Shown piece after piece: positions 54,141-61,987 of a stretch of 64,000 nt of DNA (position 1 is the stretch's first letter; each line of letters starts with the position of its first letter). The translations under genes were made by a program, and so were the position numbers. The stretch is from Solimonas sp036405815. Lineage in GTDB: Bacteria; Pseudomonadota; Gammaproteobacteria; Nevskiales; Nevskiaceae. Location of the stretch: contig DASWWX010000054.1 in the NCBI GenBank assembly GCA_036405815.1, positions 1 to 64,000 on the forward strand, in the 5' to 3' direction. The notes under the pieces are model-generated. The model saw nothing but the letters and a program-made list of their open reading frames with translations. It did no database searches and was not told the DNA's origin.

Positions 54141-56021
54141 ATGAGCAACAACAATAAATCCTTCATCGGCCGTTTCTTCGGATTCATCTGGGGTGCGGTC
54201 ATCATCGTGTTCCGCACGCTGGTGGTGCTGAGCCTGATCGCGTCGCTGACGCTGCTGTGGCTGACCTTCCGCGGCGGTCGCAGCGTGACGGTCGACGACA
54301 ACGTCGCGCTGATCCTGGCGCCGACCGGCGAGTTGGTCGAGCAGGTGGATCTCGACCCGACGCAGCGGCTGATCGAGAATTTCAGCGGCGAGCTGCCCTC
54401 GCAGTCCAAGCTGCGCGATCTGACCGAGGCGCTGCGGGCGGCCAAGGACGACGCGCGCATCAACTTCGTCGTACTCAAGTTCGATGCGCTGTGGAGTGCG
54501 GGTTTGCCGCAGCTCGAAGAACTGGCCGCCGAGATCAAGGCCTTCCGCGCGTCCGGCAAGAAGGTGGTGGCTTACGGCCCCTGGTACGACCAGGTGCATT
54601 ACTACACTGCCGCACAGGCCGACGAGATCGTGATGGACCCGCTGGGCATGGTCGCGATCGAGGGCTACAGCCTCTACAACAACTACTTCAAGGACGCACT
54701 CGACAAGCTCGGCGTGGACGTGCACGTGTTCCGCGTCGGCGAGTACAAGTCCGCGGTCGAGCCGTTCACCCGCACGGACATGTCCGAGGAAGCGCGCACC
54801 GCCAATCTCGACTGGCTCGGCGATCTGTGGCGCGATTACGGCAAGGGCGTTGCCGCCGGTCGCGGTCAGCCGGAGACGATGGCCGACGACTACGTGCGCG
54901 ATCTGCGGGCCGGCCTGGCCAAGCATGGTGGCGATGCTGCCGCTTACGCCCAGGAGCGTGGCTGGCTCACGCACGTGGAGACGCTGACGCAGTTCCGCGC
55001 GCGCATGGCCGAGGCCGTGGGCTTCGACGAGGATCACGGCAGCTTCCGCCAGATTCATCATCTCGACTATCTGCGCGCGATCCGCGCCGAGCGCCTGGCC
55101 AAGCCCGCCGTGCCGGGGCAGCCGAAGGTGGCGCTGGTGGTGGTGCAGGGCGAGATCGTCGACGGCCCGGGTTCCGCCGGTCAGGCCGGCGGCGACACGA
55201 TCACCGATCTGCTCGACGAGGCGCGTCGCGACGAAGACGTGCGCGCGGTGGTGCTGCGCGTGGATTCGCCCGGCGGCAGCGTCTGGGCCTCCGAACAGAT
55301 TCGCCGCGCGGTGCAGAACCTCAAGGCCGACGGCAAGCCGGTGGTGGCGTCGATGTCCACGCTGGCCGCCAGCGGCGGCTACTGGGTGTCGATGGACGCT
55401 GACCAGATCTGGGCGCACGAGAGCACGATCACCGGCTCGATCGGCATCTTTGGCCTGATTCCGACGCTGGATCGCGGACTCGGCAAGCTCGGCATCCGCA
55501 CCGACGGCGTCGGTACCACGCCGCTGGCCGGTGCGTTCCGTCTCGATCGGCCGCTGTCGCCGGAAGTCGGCGCCATCATCCAGTCGCAGATCGAGAAGGG
55601 TTATCGCGACTTCATCGAAGGCGTGGCCGCCGGCCGCAAGCTGCCGGTGGAGAAGGTCAACGAGCTGGCGCGCGGCCGCGTGTGGAGCGGTGCCGATGCC
55701 AAGGGCCTGGGCCTGATCGACGAAACCGGCAGCCTACAGCAGGCCGTGGATGCGGCGGCGACGCTGGCGGGTCTGGAAACGAACGCCTACACGCTCGACG
55801 AGCGCGAGCCGAGCCGCGATTTCGCCTCGCGCTTCCTGTCGCGCTTCTCCGGCAGCTTTGGCGCGACGCTGGATATCGGCTACATCCCCGGCGCCTCCGC
55901 CTGGCTGCGACAATGGCGCGAGCAAGCCGATCTGGAGCAGGCACTGCGCAGCTTCAACGACCCACGCGGCATCTACGCGCATTGCTTCTGCACGCCGGCC
56001 AGCGGCGGCCGCAAGCACTGA
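54141..56021 (+). CDS. sppA: Signal peptide peptidase SppA, 67-kDa type
   Basis: 626 residues with one N-terminal membrane helix (VIIVFRTLVVLSLIASLTLLW). Two tandem ClpP/crotonase-like domains follow. The catalytic dyad is split as in E. coli SppA: Lys203 in the first domain (RVGEYKSAVEPF) and Ser411 in the second (STLAASGGYW). GSIGIFGLIPT and NELARGRVWSG are also typical. It degrades signal peptides left in the inner membrane. The next gene starts one base after the stop. Confidence 0.94.
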   Translation: MSNNNKSFIGRFFGFIWGAVIIVFRTLVVLSLIASLTLLWLTFRGGRSVTVDDNVALILAPTGELVEQVDLDPTQRLIENFSGELPSQSKLRDLTEALRAAKDDARINFVVLKFDALWSAGLPQLEELAAEIKAFRASGKKVVAYGPWYDQVHYYTAAQADEIVMDPLGMVAIEGYSLYNNYFKDALDKLGVDVHVFRVGEYKSAVEPFTRTDMSEEARTANLDWLGDLWRDYGKGVAAGRGQPETMADDYVRDLRAGLAKHGGDAAAYAQERGWLTHVETLTQFRARMAEAVGFDEDHGSFRQIHHLDYLRAIRAERLAKPAVPGQPKVALVVVQGEIVDGPGSAGQAGGDTITDLLDEARRDEDVRAVVLRVDSPGGSVWASEQIRRAVQNLKADGKPVVASMSTLAASGGYWVSMDADQIWAHESTITGSIGIFGLIPTLDRGLGKLGIRTDGVGTTPLAGAFRLDRPLSPEVGAIIQSQIEKGYRDFIEGVAAGRKLPVEKVNELARGRVWSGADAKGLGLIDETGSLQQAVDAAATLAGLETNAYTLDEREPSRDFASRFLSRFSGSFGATLDIGYIPGASAWLRQWREQADLEQALRSFNDPRGIYAHCFCTPASGGRKH

Positions 56022-56022
56022 C

Positions 56023-56838
56023 ATGCCCATCGCGCGCATCCGCGATCTGACGATGCACTACGAAGAGGCGGGCTCCGGCCCGCCTCTTGTTTTGCTGCAC
56101 GGGCTCGGCGGTTCCACGCGCGACTGGGAACACCAGATTCCGTACTTCGCCCAGCGCTATCGCGTCATCGCACCCGATCTGCGCGGCTTTGGCGATACGC
56201 CGCGCGGGCGCGGCCTGCCGAGCATTCCGCGCTTCGCGCAGGACGTGCGCGGCCTGCTGGAGCATCTGGACCTCAAGTGCTTCCGCCTGATCGGTCACTC
56301 GATGGGCGGCGCTGTTTCCCAGCAACTGGCGCTGGACTGGCCGGCGGCGGTGGAGCGCATGGTCATCGCCAACAGCGTGCCCAGCTTTCAGCCGCAGAGT
56401 CCGCGTCACTATCTGGAGTTCGCCTACCGCTGGACGGTGATGGGCCTGCTCGGCCCGGCGCGCCTGGCGCGCATCGGCGCCTGGCGCATGTTTCCCGAAC
56501 CGGAGCAGGAAGCCGAGCGCGCCAAGAGCATCGCGCGCGGCGCCCGCAACACGCGCGCCGCGTACCTCGGCGCGCTGGCCGCACTCGGCCGCTGGTCGGT
56601 GATTCCGCGCCTGGGCGAGCTGGAGATGCCCGTGCTGGTGGTGGCGTCCGAGCATGACTACTTCGGTCACGCCGAGACGGTGAAGTTTGCGCACGCGCTG
56701 CCGCGCGGACGCCTGCACGTCGTCGAAGGCGCGCATCATGGCTTGCCGTCCGAGCATCCGGACGAGTTTAATGCCGTGGTGCAGAAGTTCTTTGAATCCA
56801 CGGTGCCGACGCGCCGCCACGAGGGCGTGCCTGCATGA
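56023..56838 (+). CDS. Alpha/beta fold hydrolase
   Basis: A 271-residue Ser hydrolase: VLLHGLGGSTRDWEHQIP, PDLRGFGDTPRGRG, nucleophile elbow LIGHSMGGAVSQQ, the acid in SEHDYFGHAET, and His in EGAHHGLPSEHP. The lid is Arg-rich. The substrate class (ester, lactone or C-C bond) cannot be fixed. It is tightly joined to sppA and is followed by murI at 52 bp. Confidence 0.85.
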   Translation: MPIARIRDLTMHYEEAGSGPPLVLLHGLGGSTRDWEHQIPYFAQRYRVIAPDLRGFGDTPRGRGLPSIPRFAQDVRGLLEHLDLKCFRLIGHSMGGAVSQQLALDWPAAVERMVIANSVPSFQPQSPRHYLEFAYRWTVMGLLGPARLARIGAWRMFPEPEQEAERAKSIARGARNTRAAYLGALAALGRWSVIPRLGELEMPVLVVASEHDYFGHAETVKFAHALPRGRLHVVEGAHHGLPSEHPDEFNAVVQKFFESTVPTRRHEGVPA

Positions 56839-56890
56839 GCCGCGGTTCTCACAGCGCCCGGGCGCAAGCCTTGCGACAGCAGGTACCGGC

Positions 56891-57658
56891 GTGAGCGCCG
56901 CGCCGATCGGCGTGTTCGATTCCGGCGTCGGCGGCATCTCGGTGCTGCGCGAGATCCACGCCGCGCTGCCCGCCGAGGACCTGATCTATTACGCCGACAG
57001 TGGCCATTGCCCCTATGGCGGCAAGCCGCGCGAAGCGATCATCGAGCGCGCGGTGACGATCACCGACGCGCTGCTGGCGCGCGGCGCCAAGCTGATCGTG
57101 GTGGCCTGCAATACCGCCACGATCGCGGCGGTGGAGCAACTGCGCGCGAGCTATCCGGTGCCCTTCGTGGGCATGGAACCGGCGGTGAAGCCGGCGGCGG
57201 CGGCCACGCGCAGCGGCGTGGTGGGTGTGCTGGCGACCGGCGCGGCGCTGGCCGGCGACAAGTTCCACCGGCTGGTGGCAACGCATGCCGATGGCGTGCG
57301 CGTCATTACCCAACCCTGTCCGGGCCTGGTGGAGCAGGTCGAGGCCGGTGAGTTGAACGGCCCGCAGACGCGGCGCCTGGTCGAGACCTATACCGCACCG
57401 CTGCTGACCCAGGGCGCGGATGTACTGGTGCTGGGCTGCACGCACTACCCCTTCCTGGCGCCGCTGATCCGCGAGGTGGTCGGGCCGGACGTGAAATTGC
57501 TGGATACCGGGGCCGCCGTGGCGCGGCAGGTGCGGCGCGTGCTGGAGCGGGAAGGGCTGGCGCGCGATGCCGAGCGCGGCGGGCGGGTCGAGTGGAGCAC
57601 CAGCGGCGACCCTGCCGCTTTTGCGATCCTGCACGAGCGGCTGATGTCCGTTCGCTGA
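56891..57658 (+). CDS. murI: Glutamate racemase
   Basis: A 255-residue cofactor-free racemase that makes D-glutamate for peptidoglycan. Seen: VFDSGVGGISVL near 8-19, YADSGHCPYGGKP, VACNTATIAAVE with catalytic Cys73, and LGCTHYPFL with catalytic Cys183. The second Cys is followed by the usual His. GTG start at 56891, with AGCAGG about 7 nt upstream; no suitable ATG exists in frame. Confidence 0.95.
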   Translation: MSAAPIGVFDSGVGGISVLREIHAALPAEDLIYYADSGHCPYGGKPREAIIERAVTITDALLARGAKLIVVACNTATIAAVEQLRASYPVPFVGMEPAVKPAAAATRSGVVGVLATGAALAGDKFHRLVATHADGVRVITQPCPGLVEQVEAGELNGPQTRRLVETYTAPLLTQGADVLVLGCTHYPFLAPLIREVVGPDVKLLDTGAAVARQVRRVLEREGLARDAERGGRVEWSTSGDPAAFAILHERLMSVR

Positions 57659-57820
57659 TTGCGGCGTCTCGATAGCGGCCGATCACGACGGATCGGTGCC
57701 ATTTGGCGCGTGAAGCGAGCACTTGAAAGCGCTGCAGGCCGTCCCGAATACAGGCGGACTGGTGATTTCGAGCGGCCAGGACGATCAAGTCAGTCAATCG
57801 ACCTCATACCAACAATCAAT

Positions 57821-57849
57821 TTCATATATGGAATGCGCTGCACTAGGAT
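57821..57849 (+). promoter_or_regulatory. Predicted promoter of ahpC
   Basis: TTCATA (57821-57826), a 17-bp spacer and TAGGAT (57844-57849), 47 bp before the ahpC ATG, in the AT-rich end of a 238-bp gap. An OxyR-type site would be expected just upstream, but I see no convincing match. Confidence 0.4.
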
Positions 57850-57896
57850 AGCGGCCTGTTCCCATCCATCACCCACCCAACGTAAAGGACTTTGCA

Positions 57897-58460
57897 ATGT
57901 CGCTGATCAATACCACCGTCCCGCCGTTCAAGACGCAGGCGTTCCACAACGGCAAGTTCGTGGAAGTCTCCAACGAGAGCCTGAAGGGCAAGTGGTCGGT
58001 GCTCATCTTCATGCCGGCCGCCTTCACCTTCAACTGCCCGACGGAAGTCGAGGACGCGGCCAAGAACTACGCCGAGTTCCAGAAGGCCAACGCCGAGGTC
58101 TACATCGTCACGACCGACACGCACTTCTCGCACAAGGTGTGGCACGAAACCTCGCCGGCCGTCGGCCAGGCCAAGTTCCCGCTGGTCGGTGACCCGACCC
58201 ACGTCCTGACGCGCGCCTTCGGCGTGCACATCGACGAAGAAGGCCTCGCGCTGCGCGGCACCTTCGTCATCAACCCGGACGGCGTGATCAAGACCGCGGA
58301 GATTCACTCCAACGAGATCGCGCGTGACGTGTCGGAGACCCTGCGCAAGCTCAAGGCCGCGCAGTACACCGCCGCCAACCCCGGCCAGGTCTGCCCGGCC
58401 AAGTGGAAGGAAGGCGAGAAGACGCTGAAGCCCTCGCTCGACCTCGTCGGCAAGATCTAA
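57897..58460 (+). CDS. ahpC: Alkyl hydroperoxide reductase peroxiredoxin AhpC
   Basis: 187 residues, the usual length. It reduces H2O2, organic peroxides and peroxynitrite, and is recycled by AhpF. Seen: the peroxidatic Cys47 in AFTFNCPTE; the conserved HFSHKVWHET; DPTHVLTRAFGV; and the resolving Cys166 in GQVCPAKW, the 2-Cys AhpC pattern. AAAGGA precedes the ATG. A 122-bp palindromic repeat lies between it and ahpF. Confidence 0.97.
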   Translation: MSLINTTVPPFKTQAFHNGKFVEVSNESLKGKWSVLIFMPAAFTFNCPTEVEDAAKNYAEFQKANAEVYIVTTDTHFSHKVWHETSPAVGQAKFPLVGDPTHVLTRAFGVHIDEEGLALRGTFVINPDGVIKTAEIHSNEIARDVSETLRKLKAAQYTAANPGQVCPAKWKEGEKTLKPSLDLVGKI

Positions 58461-58469
58461 GCGCTTTCA

Positions 58470-58591
58470 CCCGTCATTCCCGCGCCCTCACCGGCGCAGC
58501 CCGCGCAAGCGGGCAGGGAGTCCAGACCCCGCCGGGTTCCCCCTATGACCCGGCGGGTTTCCTGGATGCCCGCCTCGGCGGGCATGACGGG
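58470..58591. repeat. REP-like palindromic repeat cluster between ahpC and ahpF
   Basis: The 122-bp block starts CCCGTCAT and ends ATGACGGG (8-bp perfect ends). Inside are three hairpins: GCCCGC/GCGGGC (58499-58514), CCCGCCGGGT/ACCCGGCGGG (58528-58557) and GCCCGCC/GGCGGGC (58568-58583). The CCGTCATTCCCGC outer motif is of the kind found in many copies across beta- and gammaproteobacterial genomes. It may weaken transcription into ahpF. Confidence 0.7.
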
Positions 58592-58638
58592 ATTGTTTTG
58601 CCCGTTTTTCACCCCCGAATTCTTCAAGGAGCCGCGTC

Positions 58639-60237
58639 ATGTTGGATGCCGATCTCAAGGAACAGTTGAAGGCCTATCTCGAACGGGTCACGCGTCCGAT
58701 CGAGATCCACGCCAACCTCGACGATTCCGAAGCCTCGCAGGAAATGCGCGGCCTGCTGCAGGATCTCGCCTCGTTGTCGTCGCAGATCACGGTGCAGGAG
58801 CAGCGCGACCCCGCGCAGCGCGCACCGTCGTTCACGCTCGGCACCCCGGGCCAGGATATCCACCTGCGCTTTGCCGGCATTCCGCTGGGCCACGAGTTCA
58901 CGTCGCTGGTGCTGGCGCTGCTGCAGGTGGGCGGCCATCCGTCCAAGCTCGCGCAGGATGTCATCGAGCAGGTGAAGAACCTGGATGGCCCAGAACCAGA
59001 CGGTGTGTACCGGTTCGAAACCTACTTCTCGCTGTCCTGCCAGAACTGCCCGGATGTGGTGCAGGCGCTGAACCTGATGGCGGTGCTCAACCCGCGTATC
59101 CAGCACGTGGCGATCGACGGCGCGCTGTTCCAGGATGAGGTCGAGAGCCGGCAGGTCATGTCGGTGCCCAAGATCTTCCTCAACGGCGAGGTTTTCTCCT
59201 CCGGCCGCATGGGTGTGGAAGAAATCCTGGCCAAGATCGACACCGGCGCCAGCGCACGCGATGCCGAGAAGCTCAAGGCCAAGGCGCCGTATGACGTGCT
59301 GGTGGTTGGCGGCGGCCCGGCTGGCGCGGCGGCGGCGATCTATGCCGCGCGCAAAGGCATCCGCACCGGTGTGGCAGCCGAGCGCTTCGGCGGCCAGGTG
59401 CTGGACACCATGGGCATCGAGAACTTCATCTCCGTGAAGGAGACCGAAGGCCCACGCATGGCCGCCGCGCTGGAAGAACACGTCAAGCACTACGACGTGG
59501 ACATCATGAACCTGCAGCGCGCCGAAAAGCTGGTGCCAGCGGGCGCGGATGGCCTGGTTGAAGTGCAGCTCGCCAACGGCGCGGCGCTCAAGGCCAAGAC
59601 CGTGATCCTCTCCACCGGCGCGCGCTGGCGCCAGATGAACGTGCCGGGCGAGAACGAATACCGCAACAAGGGCGTGGCCTACTGCCCGCATTGCGACGGC
59701 CCGCTGTTCAAGGGCAAGCGCGTCGCCGTGATCGGTGGCGGCAACTCCGGCGTGGAGGCGGCGATCGACCTCGCCGGCATCGTCAGCCATGTCACGCTCA
59801 TCGAGTTCGATGGCCAGCTGCGCGCCGACGAAGTGCTGCAACGCAAGCTGCGCAGCCTGCCGAACGTCAAGATCATCGTCTCCGCGCAGACCACGGAAGT
59901 CACCGGCGACGGCCAGAAGGTCAACGGCCTGGTCTACAAGGACCGCGGCACCGGCGATCTGCACCCGATCGAGCTGGAGGGCATCTTCGTGCAGATCGGC
60001 CTGCTGCCGAACAGCGAATGGCTCAAGGGCACGCTGGCGCTGTCGCCGCGCGGCGAGATCGAAGTCGACGCCCACGGCCGCACCTCGCTGCCGGGCGTGT
60101 TCGCGGCCGGCGACGTCACCACCGTGCCGTACAAGCAGATCGTCATCGCGATGGGTGAAGGCTCCAAGGCCGCCCTCAGCGCCTTCGATCACCTGATCCG
60201 TACCTCGTCGCCGGCGCAGGCGGCAAAGGCGGCGTGA
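58639..60237 (+). CDS. ahpF: Alkyl hydroperoxide reductase subunit F
   Basis: A 532-residue FAD flavoprotein that passes electrons from NAD(P)H to AhpC. The N-terminal double thioredoxin fold carries the CQNC site (Cys134, Cys137). The thioredoxin-reductase-like part has FAD motif VVGGGPAGAAAAIYAARKG (near 222-240), the second CPHC site (Cys349, Cys352), the NAD(P) motif IGGGNSGVEAAID, and the end motif VFAAGDVTTVPYKQIVIAMG. CAAGGAG precedes the ATG. It ends at a strong terminator. Confidence 0.97.
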   Translation: MLDADLKEQLKAYLERVTRPIEIHANLDDSEASQEMRGLLQDLASLSSQITVQEQRDPAQRAPSFTLGTPGQDIHLRFAGIPLGHEFTSLVLALLQVGGHPSKLAQDVIEQVKNLDGPEPDGVYRFETYFSLSCQNCPDVVQALNLMAVLNPRIQHVAIDGALFQDEVESRQVMSVPKIFLNGEVFSSGRMGVEEILAKIDTGASARDAEKLKAKAPYDVLVVGGGPAGAAAAIYAARKGIRTGVAAERFGGQVLDTMGIENFISVKETEGPRMAAALEEHVKHYDVDIMNLQRAEKLVPAGADGLVEVQLANGAALKAKTVILSTGARWRQMNVPGENEYRNKGVAYCPHCDGPLFKGKRVAVIGGGNSGVEAAIDLAGIVSHVTLIEFDGQLRADEVLQRKLRSLPNVKIIVSAQTTEVTGDGQKVNGLVYKDRGTGDLHPIELEGIFVQIGLLPNSEWLKGTLALSPRGEIEVDAHGRTSLPGVFAAGDVTTVPYKQIVIAMGEGSKAALSAFDHLIRTSSPAQAAKAA

Positions 60238-60270
60238 GTGCGGGATGAGCCGCTGAGCGTCTGGAACAGA

Positions 60271-60296
60271 AAAGGCCGGGGAAACCCGGCCTTTTT
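60271..60296 (+). terminator. Intrinsic terminator after ahpF
   Basis: AAAGGCCGGG (60271-60280), a GAAA loop, then CCCGGCCTTT (60285-60294) running into TTTTT. The GAAA tetraloop and T tract make this a strong terminator, 33 nt after the stop. Confidence 0.9.
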
Positions 60297-60366
60297 CATG
60301 GCCGCAGGATCGAATCGAATCCGGAGAAATTTAGTCAGCCTAATCCAGCGGAATTGCCGTAAGTAC

Positions 60367-60395
60367 TTGACCGAAAGGACAGTCGACTTTGATAG
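60367..60395 (+). promoter_or_regulatory. Possible cassette-array promoter
   Basis: TTGACC (60367-60372), a 17-bp spacer and a weak -10 TGATAG (60390-60395), 38 bp before the first cassette boundary. Only the -35 is convincing. Confidence 0.25.
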
Positions 60396-60443
60396 GCGAC
60401 TTGGGTAGGGTCGGGAGCAGTCGTATAAACAGCGTTGGGCGGC

Positions 60444-60740
60444 ATGAAAGACACGCAGGCAAAACTTCCGGGCAGCATTTTCGCTCCTGCCATGTTTCTG
60501 TTCTCGGTGGGCTTTTTGATAATCATCGGGACCATCAGCCCCGGTTTCAAAATGATACGAGGCAGTATTGGTCTCTTGGCAGATGATCCAAAATGGCTTG
60601 TGTTTACTCTTACGGCAAGCGGCGTTGTTATCTTTCTCTCTATTGCCATTGACTATATATGCTCGAGTATCTCAGGACAGAAGCCAAACGTGTGGTCGGT
60701 CTTACTAGACATCATGTTCCTAAGTCGGGCCGGGCGCTGA
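60444..60740 (+). CDS. Cassette 1: small membrane protein
   Basis: 98 residues starting 4 nt after the cassette core GTTGGGC. Two hydrophobic helices are clear (SIFAPAMFLFSVGFLIIIGT and KWLVFTLTASGVVIFLSIAI), separated by a short loop (SPGFKMIRGSIGLLADDP), with a basic C terminus. Codons such as ATA and AGG are used more than in the neighbouring genes, consistent with transfer. Function not recognised. There is no ribosome site between the core and the ATG, as is common for cassette genes. Confidence 0.6.
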   Translation: MKDTQAKLPGSIFAPAMFLFSVGFLIIIGTISPGFKMIRGSIGLLADDPKWLVFTLTASGVVIFLSIAIDYICSSISGQKPNVWSVLLDIMFLSRAGR

Positions 60741-60741
60741 T

Positions 60742-60810
60742 ACCCAACCAATGGTTCCATCCGACGCAAACGCCTTGCGGCGTTTGCGCGGCTGAACCTA
60801 CGCGTTATGC
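60742..60810 (+). repeat. attC site 1
   Basis: 69 bp from ACCCAAC (R'') to GTTATGC (R'). The arms GGTTC/GAACC, CCG/CGG and CGCAAACGCC/GGCGTTTGCG fold into one stem with an unpaired A between the last two, the typical extrahelical base that sets strand choice. R'' matches 6 of 7 bases of the complement of this cassette's own 5' core GTTGGGC. Confidence 0.85.
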
Positions 60811-61388
60811 GTAAAAACACACTTCCGAAGCGGTATTGGACGCTTGCCGCCCAGTTTCTACGTCTCGCGCACGAGAGCTGTGTCGAGATAGTCAATAGCG
60901 GCAACAAGTTCATGGTGTCGGCAGCCAAGCCAATTTCTCAGTTTGAGTTCGATCAGGCCGTGCGTTGGTCAGACCATGCCGTTGGTACGGGCGTTCTTTT
61001 CAGCTACTACCACGGAATAGAGCTCATCCTTAAGGGATTCTTAGCAGCTGTTGGCGTAAGGTCGCAGCATCATAGGCTCACAGACTTGCTGAAGAATTTC
61101 GAATCACGCTTTCCCGGAACCGATCTCGGGAAAGCCATCTCCAGCGCGCTGCCCCAAGCGGGTGGAGACTCCCCTATGGGTCGGTTCCTTGCATCCAACT
61201 CAATCCAAATTGACGACTGGTACGAGGCGCTGAAGTATCCGGAGTCGATGAGGGGCGCAACATTTGACCACTTCGATCTTAAGTTCGGCGGTCAATCGAC
61301 CATTCCCTTTTGGAGTTCGGTGCATGCTTCATCTGCCGAGATCAATTCCAAAGCGGTTACGCTCTCACAGCATCATGGTTACGCATAA
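60807..61388 (+). CDS. Cassette 2: HEPN-like protein
   Basis: 193 residues. Its ATG lies inside the core site GTTATGC of attC 1. The first half is helical (YWTLAAQFLRLAHESCVEIV), followed by YHGIELILKGFLAAVGV and HHRLTDLLKNFESRF, the pattern of HEPN-domain proteins (Glu-Leu-Lys-leading helix, then a His-Leu helix). I see no good Rx4-6H RNase motif, so it may be a non-catalytic HEPN. Stand-alone HEPN proteins often occur in toxin-antitoxin or nucleotide-related systems; its role here is unknown. The stop overlaps R'' of attC 2. Confidence 0.6.
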   Translation: MRKNTLPKRYWTLAAQFLRLAHESCVEIVNSGNKFMVSAAKPISQFEFDQAVRWSDHAVGTGVLFSYYHGIELILKGFLAAVGVRSQHHRLTDLLKNFESRFPGTDLGKAISSALPQAGGDSPMGRFLASNSIQIDDWYEALKYPESMRGATFDHFDLKFGGQSTIPFWSSVHASSAEINSKAVTLSQHHGYA

Positions 61389-61441
61389 CAGTTCATTCAA
61401 GCCGACGCCGCTTCGCGGCGCGGCTTAATCAAGCGTTAAAG
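61383..61441 (+). repeat. attC site 2, classic 59-base element
   Basis: Exactly 59 bp from GCATAAC (R'') to GTTAAAG (R'). Stem arms AAGCCG/CGGCTT and CGCCGC/GCGGCG with an unpaired A between them and a TTC loop. R'' is the exact complement of this cassette's own 5' core GTTATGC at 60804, as expected for an excised circular cassette. Confidence 0.93.
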
Positions 61442-61446
61442 CGCAT

Positions 61447-61767
61447 ATGAATCATCCTGACATCTCAACCTGCAGTTCACTGGACGAAGTTCGATCCAAC
61501 ATCGACCGCATTGATCGTCAGATCGTCGCTTGCTTGGCTGAGCGTGGTGGTTACGTCAAACAAGCCGTCAGATTCAAGAAATCCTCGGATGAGGTTCGCG
61601 CGCCGCAGCGTGTGGAGCAAGTCATCAGCAAGGTTGTAGCGTTGGCCGGAGCGTTGGGCGCCAACACGGCCGTCACCGAGCAGGTGTATCGGGCAATGAT
61701 CACGGGCTTCATCAATGCGGAGCTGGCCGAGCACGCCGCGCTGCAGGAGGCACCGGATGCGTCGTAG
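61447..61767 (+). CDS. Cassette 3: PchB-like chorismate mutase/isochorismate lyase
   Basis: A 106-residue all-helical AroQ-fold enzyme. The start CSSLDEVRSNIDRIDRQIV, then LAERGGYVKQAVRFKKS and RAPQRVEQV, follows PchB more closely than ordinary chorismate mutase: PchB has the same C-x2-L-x2-[IV]R-x2-IDRID, YVK-x-A-x-RFK and AP-x-RV elements. The active-site Arg (EVR), Arg (AER) and Lys (FKK) are present. PchB turns isochorismate into salicylate and pyruvate; chorismate mutase activity is the alternative. The stop overlaps the left end of attC 3. Confidence 0.8.
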   Translation: MNHPDISTCSSLDEVRSNIDRIDRQIVACLAERGGYVKQAVRFKKSSDEVRAPQRVEQVISKVVALAGALGANTAVTEQVYRAMITGFINAELAEHAALQEAPDAS

Positions 61768-61824
61768 CAAGTCGCACAAGCCGCCGCCGCCGCTTCGCGG
61801 CGCGACTTAGTTCAGGCGGTAGGC
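61763..61824 (+). repeat. attC site 3, degenerate
   Basis: About 62 bp. AAGTCGC (61769-61775) pairs with GCGACTT (61802-61808) and GCCGC with GCGGC around TTC. The right end GTTCAGGCGGTAGGC differs by one base from a normal GTTAGGC core; the left core is not a clean RYYYAAC. It is the decayed right boundary of the array. Confidence 0.6.
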
Positions 61825-61987
61825 GTCAAACGCCACTACGTTCTCGCCGCATCCTCTGCAGCCATGTAGACGCTGCGGCGGTTCAGGATCGCGCACGCAA
61901 TGCTGGAGCTTCGCCCTCGGCTGCTTGGTGGCGGGCCTGGTGGTGGCGCGGTGATAGCGGCGATGCGACGCGGTATCGCGTCGCGGG

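Larger units (their letters stand above)
60434..61824 (+). mobile_element. Integron gene-cassette array without integrase
   Basis: Three single-gene cassettes, all in one direction, each followed by an attC-like site: boundaries at core sites GTTGGGC (60434), GTTATGC (60804), GTTAAAG (61435) and a degenerate GGTAGGC (61818). The DNA has visibly lower GC than the flanks and uses rarer codons. No integrase gene or clear attI is in the window, so it is best called a cluster of attC sites lacking an integrase. It sits between ahpF and nadC. Confidence 0.88.

Noticed and set aside
57659..57896. An OxyR site upstream of ahpC
   Set aside because: I looked for ATAG/CTAT quarter-sites with 7-nt spacing and found no convincing set, although OxyR control would be expected.
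60301..60433. An attI site or integrase remnant left of the first cassette
   Set aside because: There is a GCCTAAT that could be a decayed core about 100 bp from GTTGGGC, but no paired arms and no integrase-like reading frame.
61825..61987. A fourth cassette or gene between attC 3 and nadC
   Set aside because: The 163 bp is high-GC, has no credible ORF with a start signal, and no further core site.
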